A stretch of DNA of 64,000 nucleotides from Nectonema munidae. Taxonomy: Eukaryota > Nematomorpha > Nectonematoida > Nectonematidae. The stretch covers positions 434,001 to 498,000 of the forward strand of contig JAUIRK010000649.1 in NCBI GenBank assembly GCA_030549495.1. The letters are read 5' to 3'. Every line of letters begins with the position of its first letter. The stretch's first letter is position 1. A program made the translations under genes and the position numbers. Below, in pieces: positions 20,937-31,989 of this stretch. Under the pieces are notes generated by a model. That model ran no database searches and was not told the DNA's origin. It saw only the letters and a list, made by a program, of their open reading frames with translations.

Positions 20937-23410
20937 TAGGGTGGTCCAAAAAACTGAAAATGATAATTCTTTCTCTCCACAGGGCTAATTTTATTACACT
21001 TCATGAAAAGGAATTACATGCAAAATTTCGTCTCTCTATCTCATCATTTAGGGGTCGCCCCATTTTTTACTTTTTCTTCATCAGGTTGGTCTTTGAGGGT
21101 GTTGGAATGGCCATTCGGTGTTCGTGAACGAGACGGAAGATGAATTGCTTCCGATCCTCATCCTTCGTCAGCGTCGCATTGTACGCCTCTGCCAGGGCCA
21201 CTCCACGTTCAGTTGCGTCGTTCACCACTCTCAGGCTTTTGGCTCTGGCCTGAAGTCCTCGTACAGCTTGTCGCCCTTCCAAGTCAAAGGATCCATCTGC
21301 AGGAAGCCCTGCTTCGCTTCCTGGGCTCCGCCTTTCTTCAGGACGTCAAAAACACGATACGACCTTTTGGTGAAAAAGGCATCAAGGCGGATGTCCAGTG
21401 TGTCTTTGATTTTTGCCCGACGTGGGTGATCTTCAATCGGATTTTCCGTCTTCATCCGGGTCACGCAGTCAGCCTTCATCTTGTCTGGAACCCGGTCGTC
21501 CAACAGGGAAAAGCCGACCAAGTCTTCCGCCAAGTACCAGAGATGCCGTTGGAGGGCATTGCTCGCGGTTGCAGCGACGTTTATCTTGTTTGTGTACTTC
21601 TGGAGTTCAGTCAGCATCATGATGTCGTTTTGTGGGGCGTGGGATGACAGGGGAGCTTCGTGCCAAAAGCGGACATACACCAGGGCAATGAACAGCGCCA
21701 TGCCAGTCACATTCTGCTCCTCTCGTTTCGTTGTCGGTGAATGGCACCAGGGGCACGAAACGATGGTTGAGTCGTTGTGCCCCCTCCGAGGAACAGGGCT
21801 GCGAGCTGCAAGAACTCGAAGTAGTCCTCGCGCGGACACTTCGTTGGATCAGCCAGGGCAGATGCCAGGTAATCCTTCATCTTGGAGCGGAGCTGCTCCA
21901 GATGTCCTTCGAAGAGGGTATCCTCAGCCACTGTGGACTCTTGCTGGTTGATGGTCGGCCACTCCTTCTGGAAACGCTTGAAAAGGGCGACTTCCGGACC
22001 TCCAGTGTCCCCAAAGACGACGAAAGACGTGAGAGAGAACAATCTCCAACACATGATGGCGGCATGCCAACATCGCCAACTCCCTTCCAAGACCTTCTTC
22101 GATCCGGGCGCATGCGCCCTTGTGGAGGCCAGTTTTGCTTGCAGTTGTATCGAAGACCAATCCGACTACTTCATCGCGAATCTTCCAAGACTCAAACAAT
22201 TCCAGACACGCTGCAGCCTGAGCTTCTCCAGTACTTCGTGCAGCGCTTGGAATACCCAGCAACTTCTCGAATCCTTGACCGGTTACCAGAATCGCAACCC
22301 TCTCCACTGTCTTCCCTCCCATCTCCTGCAGCATTTTCCCGTCCCAATGCAGGAGAAGGGGACCAGCTGAGTGAAACTTCTTCCGTGCTTCTTCATCTTG
22401 GATTTGGCGTGTGTGACTATGCGACCGCCGTATAGAACTTCGGGACAACGTCAGATCAGAAATATCGTGGCCCAGGGCATGTGCAACAGCGCCAGTGACG
22501 AACGCAGCACCACGATCTGGGAGATTGATTCTGTCTAAGCCGCCGACGACTTCAGGAGATGTGAAGATGTTCCTGGGCCTCTTTGCAGGAGAACCAGATG
22601 TACAGGCAGAAGTTGAAGGTCGGTAGTCGCCATCAGCCTGTGACTCCTCCGACGATGTGGAGCTGGAACTGAAGGCAGCAGCGGCCCCTTGAACTTTGAC
22701 CTCTCGTTCGTCGTATCTCCGCTTGAGAGCAGCTTCTTGCTCATTTCTCTTCCCACGCCTGCCTCGACTCCAGATTTCTTTGCGTCGATCCTTGCAATGC
22801 TGCACGAGAAGACGTCCTCACGCTGCATCTTGAGGAACTCCCTGTCTTCTTCGTTGGTCATGGTCTGGAGGGCATCGCTTGTGGCAACATCGAAGAGATC
22901 CTGAAGGTCATCCAGGAACATCTTCTCCTTGACACGGTCCGACTCTCGCCCACGAGTCCGGTGTTTCTTGAGCGCTTGGTATTTGTCGTGGGTTCCTCGA
23001 AGTTTCCTAACGCAAGCATCCACCCACTGTGTCGGTATCCTGGCCCTCTCCCATACGGTAAGGACCTTGCCACATGCCAAGTTCAGGCCTTCCATGACGG
23101 TCTTCTTTTCCACGACGTGATGGAACAGGTACAATGACAGCACATCCTGCTTTCTTAGAAGTCGGGCACATGACAGGGAATCAACAGGCTTCCCGAGAAG
23201 CCAACACTCGGGGCTCGAACGATTACTGGTTGTCATATCCTGAAAATAAGAAGAAAAATGAAAAGATTAAAAGTGGGGCGACCTCTAAATATCATTGTAT
23301 TGTGATGAGATTTTGCACACAAGGAGAAGAATGCAACACGAAAACAATAAGTGGTGTGGAGAAAGGATCAGTGCACTATGAAATTTTACCCCCCGTTTTG
23401 GACCACCCTA
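20937..23410 (-). mobile_element. GC-richer inverted-repeat DNA transposon, 2474 bp, inserted in hAT remnant
   Basis: The ends are TAGGGTGGTCCAAAA and TTTTGGACCACCCTA. The inverted similarity extends inward roughly 150 bp, including GGGGTCGCCCCA on the left and GGGGCGACCTCTA on the right. The element is flanked by an exact CTAAAC duplication (20931-20936 and 23411-23416). Its coding region (21067-23236, minus) is visibly much richer in G+C than the AT-rich flanks. The exact short duplication and intact ends point to a single insertion, later than the hAT element it splits. The superfamily is not recognised. Confidence 0.8.
21067..23236 (-). pseudogene. DDE-like putative transposase of the 20937-23410 element, about four frame breaks
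   Basis: The N-terminal block (23236 to about 22800) has RLLRKQDVLSLYLFHHVVEK and TNEEDREFLKMQRED. The central block (22805-21924) has a Ser-rich linker, then PLLLHWDGKML (Asp near 22343), VGLVFDTTASKTG (Asp near 22150) and LACRHHVLEI. Later blocks have ALFKRFQKEWPTIN, FRAPGAIH, LQRHLWYLAEDLVGFSLLDD and RVVNDATERGVAL (Glu near 21209). I recall the order HWDGK, FDTT, CRHH, AERGV as a large unnamed multicopy protein family in cnidarians and arthropods. Reading it as a D-D-E transposase with a Cys-His motif is inference. Successive blocks lie in different frames, with breaks near 22790, 22030, 21760 and 21270, so this copy cannot make the protein. Confidence 0.7.
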
Positions 23411-23416
23411 CTAAAC

Positions 23417-24005
23417 AGCCTTGAATTCAATGCTGATGATTTAGTTAAATTTACTATTTAAATAACATCTATAACAAGTGTTAAGCTCAAGTGACATTTA
23501 TCAAGAAGCAAGGTTTTCTCGGTGAGGCAGGCAATGAGTCGCTATCAGTGTGGGGTTGACTTGTTTTACTCTGGCAGTGAAATCACTTTGTATCACTGAT
23601 CGCATTTTTCTTTGATGAAACTATCAACCAACTTGAAAAGATCTTCACCCGTTGTTGTTGTTGTCTCTGGTGATTTACAGAACACAAAGTTTTCTTCAAT
23701 GTACTCTTCCCTTGGTACCACGCATATACCAAGACCTGAACATCGTCACCGACGTCAGTTGACTCATCCAACTCCAAGTTAAATTTTCCACTCTCCTTAA
23801 TGGCAGCCACTACCTCTTCTTTGTTTTGCAAGATCTTTTGAATTCTTCGGTTGATTCTGTCATCTGACAGCGGGACAGCTTCAATTTTTTCACTGCAGCA
23901 TCTCCAAGGGTGGTACAAACCATATTAAGGGCTGCTGACTTTACTAACTTTTCTCCAATTGTGTGTGGTGCATAAACTTAGCAACTTTTTTGCAACAAGA
24001 TAGGA
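23417..24005 (-). pseudogene. hAT (ZBED5-like) transposase, middle part
   Basis: The minus strand reads VPLSDDRINRRIQKI, NLELDESTDVGDDVQVLVY and CAISDT, then in another frame FTARVKQVNPTLIATHCLPH and RENLAS. These match ZBED5-type hAT transposases (LSDNTVQRRI, QVDESTDI, THCFLHRE). The catalytic Asp of DEST is present. Frame changes occur. The C-terminal continuation is at 20480-20936, across the inserted element. A CAGTGTTGGGAAGCCCTG word at about 24028 may be another hAT end that truncates it. Confidence 0.75.
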
Positions 24006-25654
24006 AGGATGCAAGTGTTGGTTGTTGAACAGTGTTGGGAAGCCCTGCTCTAAGGTCTCGAGCTCGAAACACGCTCATTTCAAATTCACTAACAATGGTT
24101 CGATAAAACTCATTCAACAAAGCATTCTACAAAACTTTTACGCAAACATAGAAGCATCTCTAAATTTTCAATCAAAAAAATAGTTTATAAACAAAATCAA
24201 AATTTTGTATTTTTGAGTTTTTAACCTTTTTTTGCATTATTATTATTATTATTATGATAGCGTTCCAGAAATGAGGTAGATGAACATTTTATAGCTTGGA
24301 AAAAACTTTTTTATTGTAAAAGTTATTTGACTTTGAATGCTAAAAGTAAAAAGAAAAAAGGTTCGTGATGACATATAAATAAATAAATGTATATATATGA
24401 TTCTCTTGAAATTATTATATATTAGATTATACTAATATTATCCAATAAATAGAATTGTGATTTCTTTAGGATTCTCAGTGTGTTAAGCATAAATTTTTGA
24501 TTTGGGCCGTTAGATCTATTTTAAGACTTTTTCTTATACACAACCTTATTTTTAAGGCAACATCAAGCTATTTTATGCAATTAAAACATTTTATATCCTT
24601 TTTTCTCACAGTCAAAAATCTTTTGAAGACTCAATTTGGAAAGTGTATTACTAGCCTCAATTAAGAAGTGAGCGACTGAGGGTTGGTACAAGGTCTAATT
24701 AGCACCGCGCTACTATAAGAATTTTTTTATTGAATACGATAAATATTTATTCAAAAATTGGAAAAGTTAAAATCCAGTAAAACTCCATAAGACCACATGA
24801 AAACAGTGGATACTTCTTCCAAGTATCAATTTATACTTGTAAACGGCGATAACGTCTTTGTAGGAAAGAACTCGGTATAATGAACACTTTTATCGAGTCG
24901 CTGCGCTGTCCAATCTTTCCATGTAAATGTAAAAACTGCTAAATTGCTTCTTTTCAAAAAAAAAAGAGGGAAAAATGATATTCTTTTTTATTGACCTTGA
25001 AATTCTTGAGATTTCTTTTTGGTGAAGAAAAACTTTTTAATTTTATTCTGAATTAATCAAGGTCAGGCATATATTATATTGTGCCTTTATAAAAAATAAC
25101 ATCTAATATACATAAATAAATAAAATGATTTATTAAGGTCTTGTTAGGTGACCCCTCCATCGTGAGTGACGTAGTCAGGGGGAATAAATTTTGGATGGGG
25201 CCCAAAAATTTTGTATAATACGTAGCAACATATGTGAGAATTGTTATTTAGACCACTTCTTTTTGAAATAACTCATTTTATTTCTAAGCAGGCCGGCAAG
25301 TCTCTCAATTTGCTGCCATGCGAAGTCTTTCTCGAATTGATGGACTTGCTTGTCTGCTGGGACAAATGGAAATACCATATAGGAAGCATCCTTCAGATTA
25401 ATTTTGGTAGTGTAGCCATATGCAGGAAAAATAAATCTCAGAGCATATGGAACCCAAATGAAGACGGCGTCTAGAACAGAATTCTTGAGAAAGCAAAATG
25501 AATTTGAATCTGACTCCGTTATATTGATTGACTTTTTTTGCAAATAAAATCTTTCTGCTCCTTAAGCAAAGAAGATTTTCTTGGATAGAGATGAATAATT
25601 TCTTGAAAGATAGAAAACAAAATGCAATTGTAGATGCAATTATTCAGAAAAAAA
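24006..25654. other. Intergenic, AT-rich
   Basis: It contains (ATT)n near 24238, a pogo-like terminus word AGTAAAACTCCATAAGACC near 24777, and a hAT-like scrap near 25165-25210. The open frame at 25244-25543 (minus) is discussed under rejected items. Confidence 0.5.
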
Positions 25655-25790
25655 AGCTTGTTACTTGTGGAGTTTTACAAGGCTCCGTGTTATGATCTTT
25701 TCTCTTTAACATCTTCCTAAATGATCTATTTAAATGTCATGAATTCGAAAATATTGGTATTTGTTTTGCTGCTTTATTAGACATTAACAC
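25655..25790 (+). pseudogene. LINE reverse transcriptase fragment
   Basis: The frame reads KKLVTCGVLQGSVL, stop, SFLFNIFLNDLFKCHE, matching the GVPQGSVLGPLLFNIYINDL box of non-LTR retrotransposon reverse transcriptases. Nothing else of the element was recognised nearby, and the fragment is broken by an in-frame stop. Confidence 0.65.
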
Positions 25791-27278
25791 ATTTGATCGG
25801 AGATAAAGGAGACGCCAGTAAATGATTTAATATAAAACTACCTTAATAAAATCAAGAACTTGACTGAGTCCTATATATAGGAATATAGGCATAAATGTGT
25901 CATTCAGCTGGGAAATGAAAATGCGTAAAACAATGAGAAGTATAAACAAAAGCAAAAGTTGTTCCAAGAAGCTCTGAAGTTACACGCGTAGAGTTTTAAA
26001 GTTGAGATGGCATGAAAGGCTTCAACAGCGCTATATAAGCGAGTAATCCAGGAGTTGAAGTAGAGAAAATATCAAGTAAAGAGAGCGTTACTAGTTGATT
26101 CAACAAATGAAATAAGAAGGACGCTCCAATGATCCCACAGCTGAAGTAAGTGAGGTATCCACAAAATCAGTTGTGAAGCTATGAATGAAGCTGAAAAAGT
26201 TTATTCAGAAACAAAATCTCCTGTTACTTCCGTTGTTTCAATTCTAAACAGGGAGCCAAAGAACACTGACATTTTCCTACACAAAGTAAATTGAATCAGG
26301 AGATAGAAAGCATGAATCAGAAATTAGCCAGTTATATCTAAATTGCAAAGAAAACGTGGGCGAGTAGGAAGTACAAAACTCGCGTAAATGAGTTGCAGAA
26401 AAATTATGATGTTGAGTAGATATTTGAAACGAAGGATCACTGACTTAAATGAAGAGAAGGAACGTGGCAAGAAGAAAGCATAAGTTTTGAAGCAAGTTTT
26501 ACTTTAACAATATTTAATTAAATTGAACATTTGTAAGAGAAAATATAAGTGGATGTGAACAAAGAAAGTGGAACTGATGAGGCTTCAGTAGCCGAAACGG
26601 GTCTTTCACGCACTGTACGGTTTTTCACAATCGTGTTATTCATAGTTCAAATATTTAGGCATGAGAGAAGTAAGGGAACTGAAGGCACATTGAAATGAAA
26701 ACTCGTGATCATAAGAAAATGAAATAGTAACTCGTTTAGTGTTTTTATATTGTTCATATAGCAGTCCTTTAAGGAGCTATATAGTTTTAAGAAACAAATA
26801 GGTAACTTGTCTACACGGAAGGTATACTGTTTTTCAATGAAGTAGGAGATGATGTAAAAATCTAGTATCGAGATTTTCAAAAAACATCTTCACCGTGAAA
26901 AAGAAGTTCTCCTTTGTGAATCCAAAATCCTTGAACATTTATCTTATTAGTTAATATTTTAATCCTCAATTGATTAAAAAAGATCCGAAAATTTTCGAAC
27001 AGTTAAAGTTACCAATGGGTGAATAACTATTCCCAGAAAATTTTTATAAATGTGAATCGAATTTGACCAATATTTTCCTTCGTTATGAAAGAAAGAGGGT
27101 CTTTTAGGTGATAAAGATGGAAAAAGAGGATACGAATGATTTCATATCCTAAACACTTTTTCTCTTCTTTTCAGCTTAATTAGCCCGTTTCTATACGGGG
27201 TCGTCTCCATCTGGCCGTGTCCATCACTATTTTGTAGTCAATATTGAGGTTTAAATTTAAATTAACATTGATTTGATT
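25791..27278. other. Intergenic, element not recognised
   Basis: It surrounds the hammerhead motif. The stretch 25920-26560 is A/G-rich on the plus strand and may be part of the ribozyme-bearing repeat. Near 27188 CCCGTTTCTATACGGG can form a small hairpin in the phrase ending GGTCGTCTCCATCTGG. No gene is seen. Confidence 0.4.
26568..26609 (+). ncRNA. Type I hammerhead ribozyme motif
   Basis: The conserved core is complete: CTGATGA (26574-26580) and GAAA (26594-26597), with GTC (26601-26603) before the predicted cleavage point after C26603. Stem I pairs GTGGAA (26568-26573) with TTTCAC (26604-26609), five Watson-Crick pairs and one G-U. Stem II pairs GGCT (26581-26584) with AGCC (26590-26593) around a five-base loop. 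Stem III is minimal: A26597-T26602 and C26598-G26601 with a two-base loop. Such short stem III hammerheads are known from Penelope-like elements and retrozymes. No Penelope-like protein was recognised nearby, so the host element is not assigned. Confidence 0.7.
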
Positions 27279-29404
27279 CACAATACAACAATGTGTTTTT
27301 GTTTATCTGTATTTTTTAATATTTATATATGTAATTTTAACCCCTGATTCCAAAAAAAAGTACTTGTTTTGGCATAGCATCGATACTTCTTTTTGAAAAA
27401 AAGTCTTAAATTTCATACACTTTTTGGCCCAATTTTAGTTATTGAAATTTTTTTAGTACTTTTATGTAAATAAAATTTAGTGTTTGAAAAATTCTTTTTT
27501 ATTAAAATCAAAAGTGTTTTCAAGTTCTAGATTTCTTACTAAAGACCATATGTAATCTCCAATCATAGCAGTGTTCCTGGATACTTGATACCTTCTTTCT
27601 ATCATTACAATGTCCTGATGAAATCTCATCGCTGATATCGCCTAAGTTTTGAGGGAAAAAATCCAAGTGTGAGTTCAAAAAATGAATTTTCAAGGGCATG
27701 CGACAGTCTAGCTTATGGAATGTATGAATGAGGTTTGATACAAGTTCTTTGTATTTGGTGTCTTTTTATTTCCGAGAAATCCATGGACTACATCACGAAA
27801 TGCCCACCATGCTTCTTTTTCAATTTTTGTCATTACTTCTTCTAATTTTTTTGATTTGCATTTATATCGGTTCCAATGAATACGTCATTTTTCATTTTAG
27901 CTTCAGAAAGCTTTGGGAACATTGAACGAATTTCTTGTAATGTTTTACTTCCAAAATCAAGAGCCTTTACAAACAGTTTAACCAAACCCAACTTTATATG
28001 AAGTGGAGGCAATAGAACTTTGCTAGAATCTACCAAAGGTTGTCTGAGTACATCAAAAACTCCTGGCTGAAGTCCTTCTCGCAGTGGCCAATCAACTTTA
28101 TTACAATGATCACTGTCACCTCTGCTATTCCAAAAACAAAGAAAACACTAATGTTTTGTGTAGCCTCCTTGCAAGCTAAGCAAAAAAGAGAGCATTTTAA
28201 AATCTCCTCAAACCTCTCATTGAAATTGACACTATTTTATACTTTCAAGAACTTGTTTAACATTATCATAATTTTCTCTTTTCTAAAAGGAATGTGCAAG
28301 AGGTATATATGGATATTTGTTTCCATTATGAAACGAAACTGCTTTAAGACTCCTAGTTGAGCTATCTATAAACAAACGCCATTCTTTAGAATTACGATGA
28401 AGTCCAATTGAAGTGAACAATCCAACCACATCTTCACAATAACAACGATTATTACATACATTATAAAACATTTCAAATTTTTCATGTCTTTTTCGGTAAA
28501 CAGATATTCTGCAGTTTGAGTTAGTAAATTAGATTCTTTAAGCGTTGAAGAAAGAAGTTCAGCTCCTGATTTAGCAAGTCCCAAATCTCAGATTAAATCA
28601 TCTAGTTCGTTTTGATTTGGAAAGTGAGGTTCTGAAATGGATCCAGATTCAAAATTTTGCTCCGTCTCTTCGCTATTATTTGATAAAGTTTCAGATAAGT
28701 CATATACATTTTTCATCTTAAAAAAATGTTTTAATATAAACAAAAATTTTTTAACTAAAATTCAAGCGTTTACTTTTTGGCGGTAGTGGTATTGTTAAAC
28801 TGCTATCATGTAAAACACGTGCTTTTGATGTCTGGATAGTGAAGCGTTTGTCTACCTTTTACTTTTCTATACTTCGATTCGATATATCAATCATACAGAA
28901 GTAGCAATCATTAAGAGGATTTTTAGGTTCTCTCCATATTCTTGGAATTCCAAAAAGCATTGCTTTTATTGTTTCTCTCAACCATCCTTCAAAGGTTGAA
29001 CGACAACTTTCACATACTACATCTGAAGCCCATGATTTGCCTTAGAGACCCATAGGCATTCCAAAATATAGTTCGTATGCAATCCACAGTTTTGATCTAT
29101 TAATAATTTTGTGTACTACCTGTTTTTTCCAGTATAACACCCACACACATAACAAAATGAATCTGAAGAATTTTTACATTGTCTATGAGACATCCTCAAT
29201 AAGTAAATCTAACAAAAAATTAAAAGTAAGTATAGTATTAAAAAATATACCGATTTCAAATATATGAAAACATATTAAGAAGCGATATCTGTAGAAATAT
29301 CGATGATACCAAAAAAATAACATTTTGGAAATCAGGAGAAAAAATTGATCAAAAAAATTGAAAAAATATAAAAAACAAAAAAAAATTAATTTTGTTACAT
29401 TGTG
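27279..29404 (-). mobile_element. Decayed inverted-repeat element of the CxxC/DDE-like family
   Basis: The left end CACAATACAACAATG and the complement of the right end CACAATGTAACAAAATT match. Both continue inward through CTGATT(T)CCAAAA and ATCGATA blocks, giving inverted arms of about 120 bp. It encloses a dead copy of the same protein family as 8852-10557. The termini CACAATGTAACA here and CACTGGTCAACA at 8551 share CAC and AACA at equal spacing. No clean target duplication was found. Confidence 0.6.
27495..29194 (-). pseudogene. CxxC/DDE-like putative transposase, heavily broken
   Basis: The minus strand in several frames gives DSFCYVCGCY, GKSWASDVVCESC, GIPRIWREPKNP, NDCYFCMIDIS, EWRLFIDSSTRSLKAV, LSLQGGYTKH, LPPLHIKLGLVKLFVKALD, WWAFRDVVHGFLGNKK, LDFFPQNLGD and MRFHQDIVMIERRYQ. 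The order is the same as in the copy at 8852. The first Asp of the proposed DDE triad is present, the cysteine expected after TKH is replaced by a stop, and the SEEQGE stretch before RFHQ has decayed. The sequence differs enough from the first copy to represent another subfamily. Confidence 0.75.
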
Positions 29405-31050
29405 TATTCAGACAATTTTTGAATAAACAATTCTGTCAATTTTTTAGTGAACCACTCGCTGTTCTACCTCAACAAGAGAACAAAATCATTCATATATGAT
29501 AGATCACTACCCATAGTGTGTAATTAAGTCTTAATTACCTTTACCAGTTATTAGAACCGATGTTCACAGTTGTCCTTTCTATCGCTAGATATCCTAAACT
29601 CTAAACAAGTGAAGTTTTTATACGATGACTAAAAATATTCTCTTTAGTAAATCTTTAGAGAGCTGAATTTTTGGTTGGGCTGATTTTATATTTGGTCTTC
29701 GGAGTTTAAAAATGTCATTGTCTTCTAAAGACAATATGGAAAGGGTTGTATTAAAATTCATTTGTAATACGGTCAGACCTCATTTATCCGACAGTGGATT
29801 ATTCAACAACCACACCACGCTATCCGATGCAATATTGATTAGGAGCTAAAAGATTTTCTCAGCCTCTCATCTCACTAATTGTCAACAAGCCTGGTCCATA
29901 TCAAATGAATTCGTTATGCAGATTGATTACTCTGTACTGAAAAGCATTGTGGCTTAAAATTAAATTTTTAACAATGAAATGTTACCACGCTTGATTAGTA
30001 ACACGAAAAAACAAGGAATCATCTTATATAATCTTCACATTCCACCCACATATATATTCAGTTAGTAAAGTAAATTGTTTGAAAATATATTTAAGAACTT
30101 GGTTCAGTGAATAAATCAGCTATGAAGCCATGAATTTAAATTTAGATCTTTTAAATAGAAATTGAAGGTTTAAAATTTTTGGAAATTCGCTACAAACTTT
30201 TTATTAACAAAAATTTTAAGAAAAATATCAAAACATTTCCAACTATTCAAGACAATTTTAACAAAAAAACTAAAACATTAAGTAAAGCAAATATGATGCT
30301 ATATTTTTGGAATAAAACACTTGAAACTACCAAATATAATAATACGGGTATTTTTACTAACTTGCTTATTTTATTACATTAATGTAACTCTTTCAGTTAC
30401 AGTATTCAATAAGGAAAAACCTTTCAAGCTTTATAGAGAATACTTTCTTACATAGTTATGTGCTATAAAAAATATTTGCCCTGCTGAAAAATGCATGGGC
30501 TCTTGTTCAAATTACTGGCTACACGAATACCTCTGATCAAATATAGCTTAAATTTACATTATTATATCAATGAAGTGCAAATTAATGAAAAAAAATATTT
30601 TAAATATTGATTATAAAATTTAACCTTAAGAAAAGTAATATAGAAAGTCAAGCCAAACAAGTCTTTCAAATACTATAAAAAAAGAGATAAAAATTGAGGA
30701 AATTCAAAATTATTAGAAGCGTCACCACCTCCCCCCTCCTCATTCTTCCGGGTGTCTGCCGTTGTGCTGACATCATTTGTGAACGCTCCGCAAGGGGGAA
30801 AATTTCAATTCTCATGTAACACCTAAATCTCACTTGCCAACTTTACAAATAATGTGACTCAATTTTAATCAATTTGAGAATCTTTTCTGCATTTGAAGCT
30901 TGAAGAAAATGAACATTTTAAAAAAGTATAAGATATTTTTTATTAATAATCACAATTTTAGGATAAATAAAGAATAAATTAAAATTCTATGTATAACAAA
31001 TAATTTGTTATCAACGGTACCGACATAGGACGAAGATGGACATTGATAAA
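29405..31050. other. Intergenic, AT-rich
   Basis: Near 29770 CGGTCAGACCTCATTTATCC and CCGAC resemble a pogo/Tigger terminus without a visible partner. Near 30725-30800 there is a short GC-richer scrap (CACCTCCCCCCTCC, GTGAACGCTCCG) of unknown kind. No gene is seen before the transporter. Confidence 0.45.
30938..30943 (-). promoter_or_regulatory. Possible polyadenylation signal of the GDT1-family gene
   Basis: TTTATT on the plus strand is AATAAA on the minus strand, about 110 bases past the stop codon. Confidence 0.4.
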
Positions 31051-31791
31051 TTATGAAATTTTAGCAAAAGATTTGGGAATGTTGTTGGAAATAAAAGTGC
31101 CATACTCGTTTAACAGGGTTGTGATAGAAAATATTAAAAACAAAATAGCTCCAATAAAAGTAATTTTTCTGATTGAGACTTTTTTTGATATATATCTTCC
31201 AGAAATACACGCTAACCCCGTAGCTAAAACATGCCCTAAAATAGCACCAATCACAACGGAAGAAAACGTGTGCTGTGAAGCTAAAAGCAGTGTAGCAATT
31301 TGAGATCTGTCTCCCCATTCCGCTATGAACGTCATTGTGAAGGCTTGAATCACAGCGTATGTATTTTTTGACTTATATGATTTCATAGCACTAATCTTGT
31401 TTTCACTATCGCTAATTGAAACTCTCTTTGATATATCCTCTTCCACTTCATCGTATTCTTCAGAAATATCATTTTTCATAGTGAATGATTCATATAACAT
31501 TTTTATCCCAAAAAATGCAAATAAACACGAGGATAAAATAACGGTAAATTTTTTTGAGATAAAGTTTGTCAAAGACCCTAGAATAGCAGAAAGCAACGTC
31601 ATCAAAATAAGAGCTGTAATAGAACCTGAAAAAATCAATAATCTGGAATTTTGAAAGGATAAAATAGCAGCAATAAAAAATGTCTTATCACCAATTTCCG
31701 AAACTATAATAATTAAAAATGCAGAAAACACACCATTTAAAAAAACAAAAGATAAATTTGAGTATCTACTTAGCACATTATTTGTAGACAT
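31051..31791 (-). CDS. GDT1/TMEM165 (UPF0016) family membrane transporter, intronless
   Basis: The 246-residue open frame carries both signature motifs of the family: SEIGDKT (E32-x-G-D-K-T) and AEWGDRS (E158-W-G-D-R-S). Each opens a half of three hydrophobic segments, separated by an acidic linker at about 107-135. Known members (TMEM165, yeast Gdt1) are Golgi Mn2+/Ca2+:H+ exchangers supporting glycosylation. The acidic Glu/Asp of the two motifs bind the cation. An in-frame TAA lies about 45 bases upstream with no other ATG between, so the start is well supported. It lacks the N-terminal extension of the human protein (about 324 residues). It has no intron, unlike the collagen gene, so a retrocopy origin is possible, though no poly(A) tract or flanking repeat is evident. 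It looks intact. Confidence 0.9.
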   Translation of the reverse strand: MSTNNVLSRYSNLSFVFLNGVFSAFLIIIVSEIGDKTFFIAAILSFQNSRLLIFSGSITALILMTLLSAILGSLTNFISKKFTVILSSCLFAFFGIKMLYESFTMKNDISEEYDEVEEDISKRVSISDSENKISAMKSYKSKNTYAVIQAFTMTFIAEWGDRSQIATLLLASQHTFSSVVIGAILGHVLATGLACISGRYISKKVSIRKITFIGAILFLIFSITTLLNEYGTFISNNIPKSFAKIS

Positions 31792-31989
31792 TATAATTTT
31801 TAAATATGAGTATGTAACAAATAAAGATTAAAATTTTTTTTATAAAAACTATAAAAATATTTTATTTTTGTGGAATTGACACGTGTTCTTATTTTTATAA
31901 TTTTTGAAATTATATAATTTAGATTTTATTTTGTAATAAAGAAACGTTTACAATAAATTATTATAGATATTTGTTTGAATATCTTTCTA

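Noticed and set aside
21118-22435. Several long plus-strand open frames opposite the GC-rich element
   Set aside because: They are shadows of the minus-strand coding region; GC-rich DNA has few stops in any frame.
25244-25543. 99-codon minus-strand frame with SVLDAVFIWVPYALRFIFP, faintly like the first membrane domain of ABCC transporters
   Set aside because: Only a short hydrophobic resemblance. No neighbouring exon, splice pair or second motif was found. An ABCC profile search would decide.
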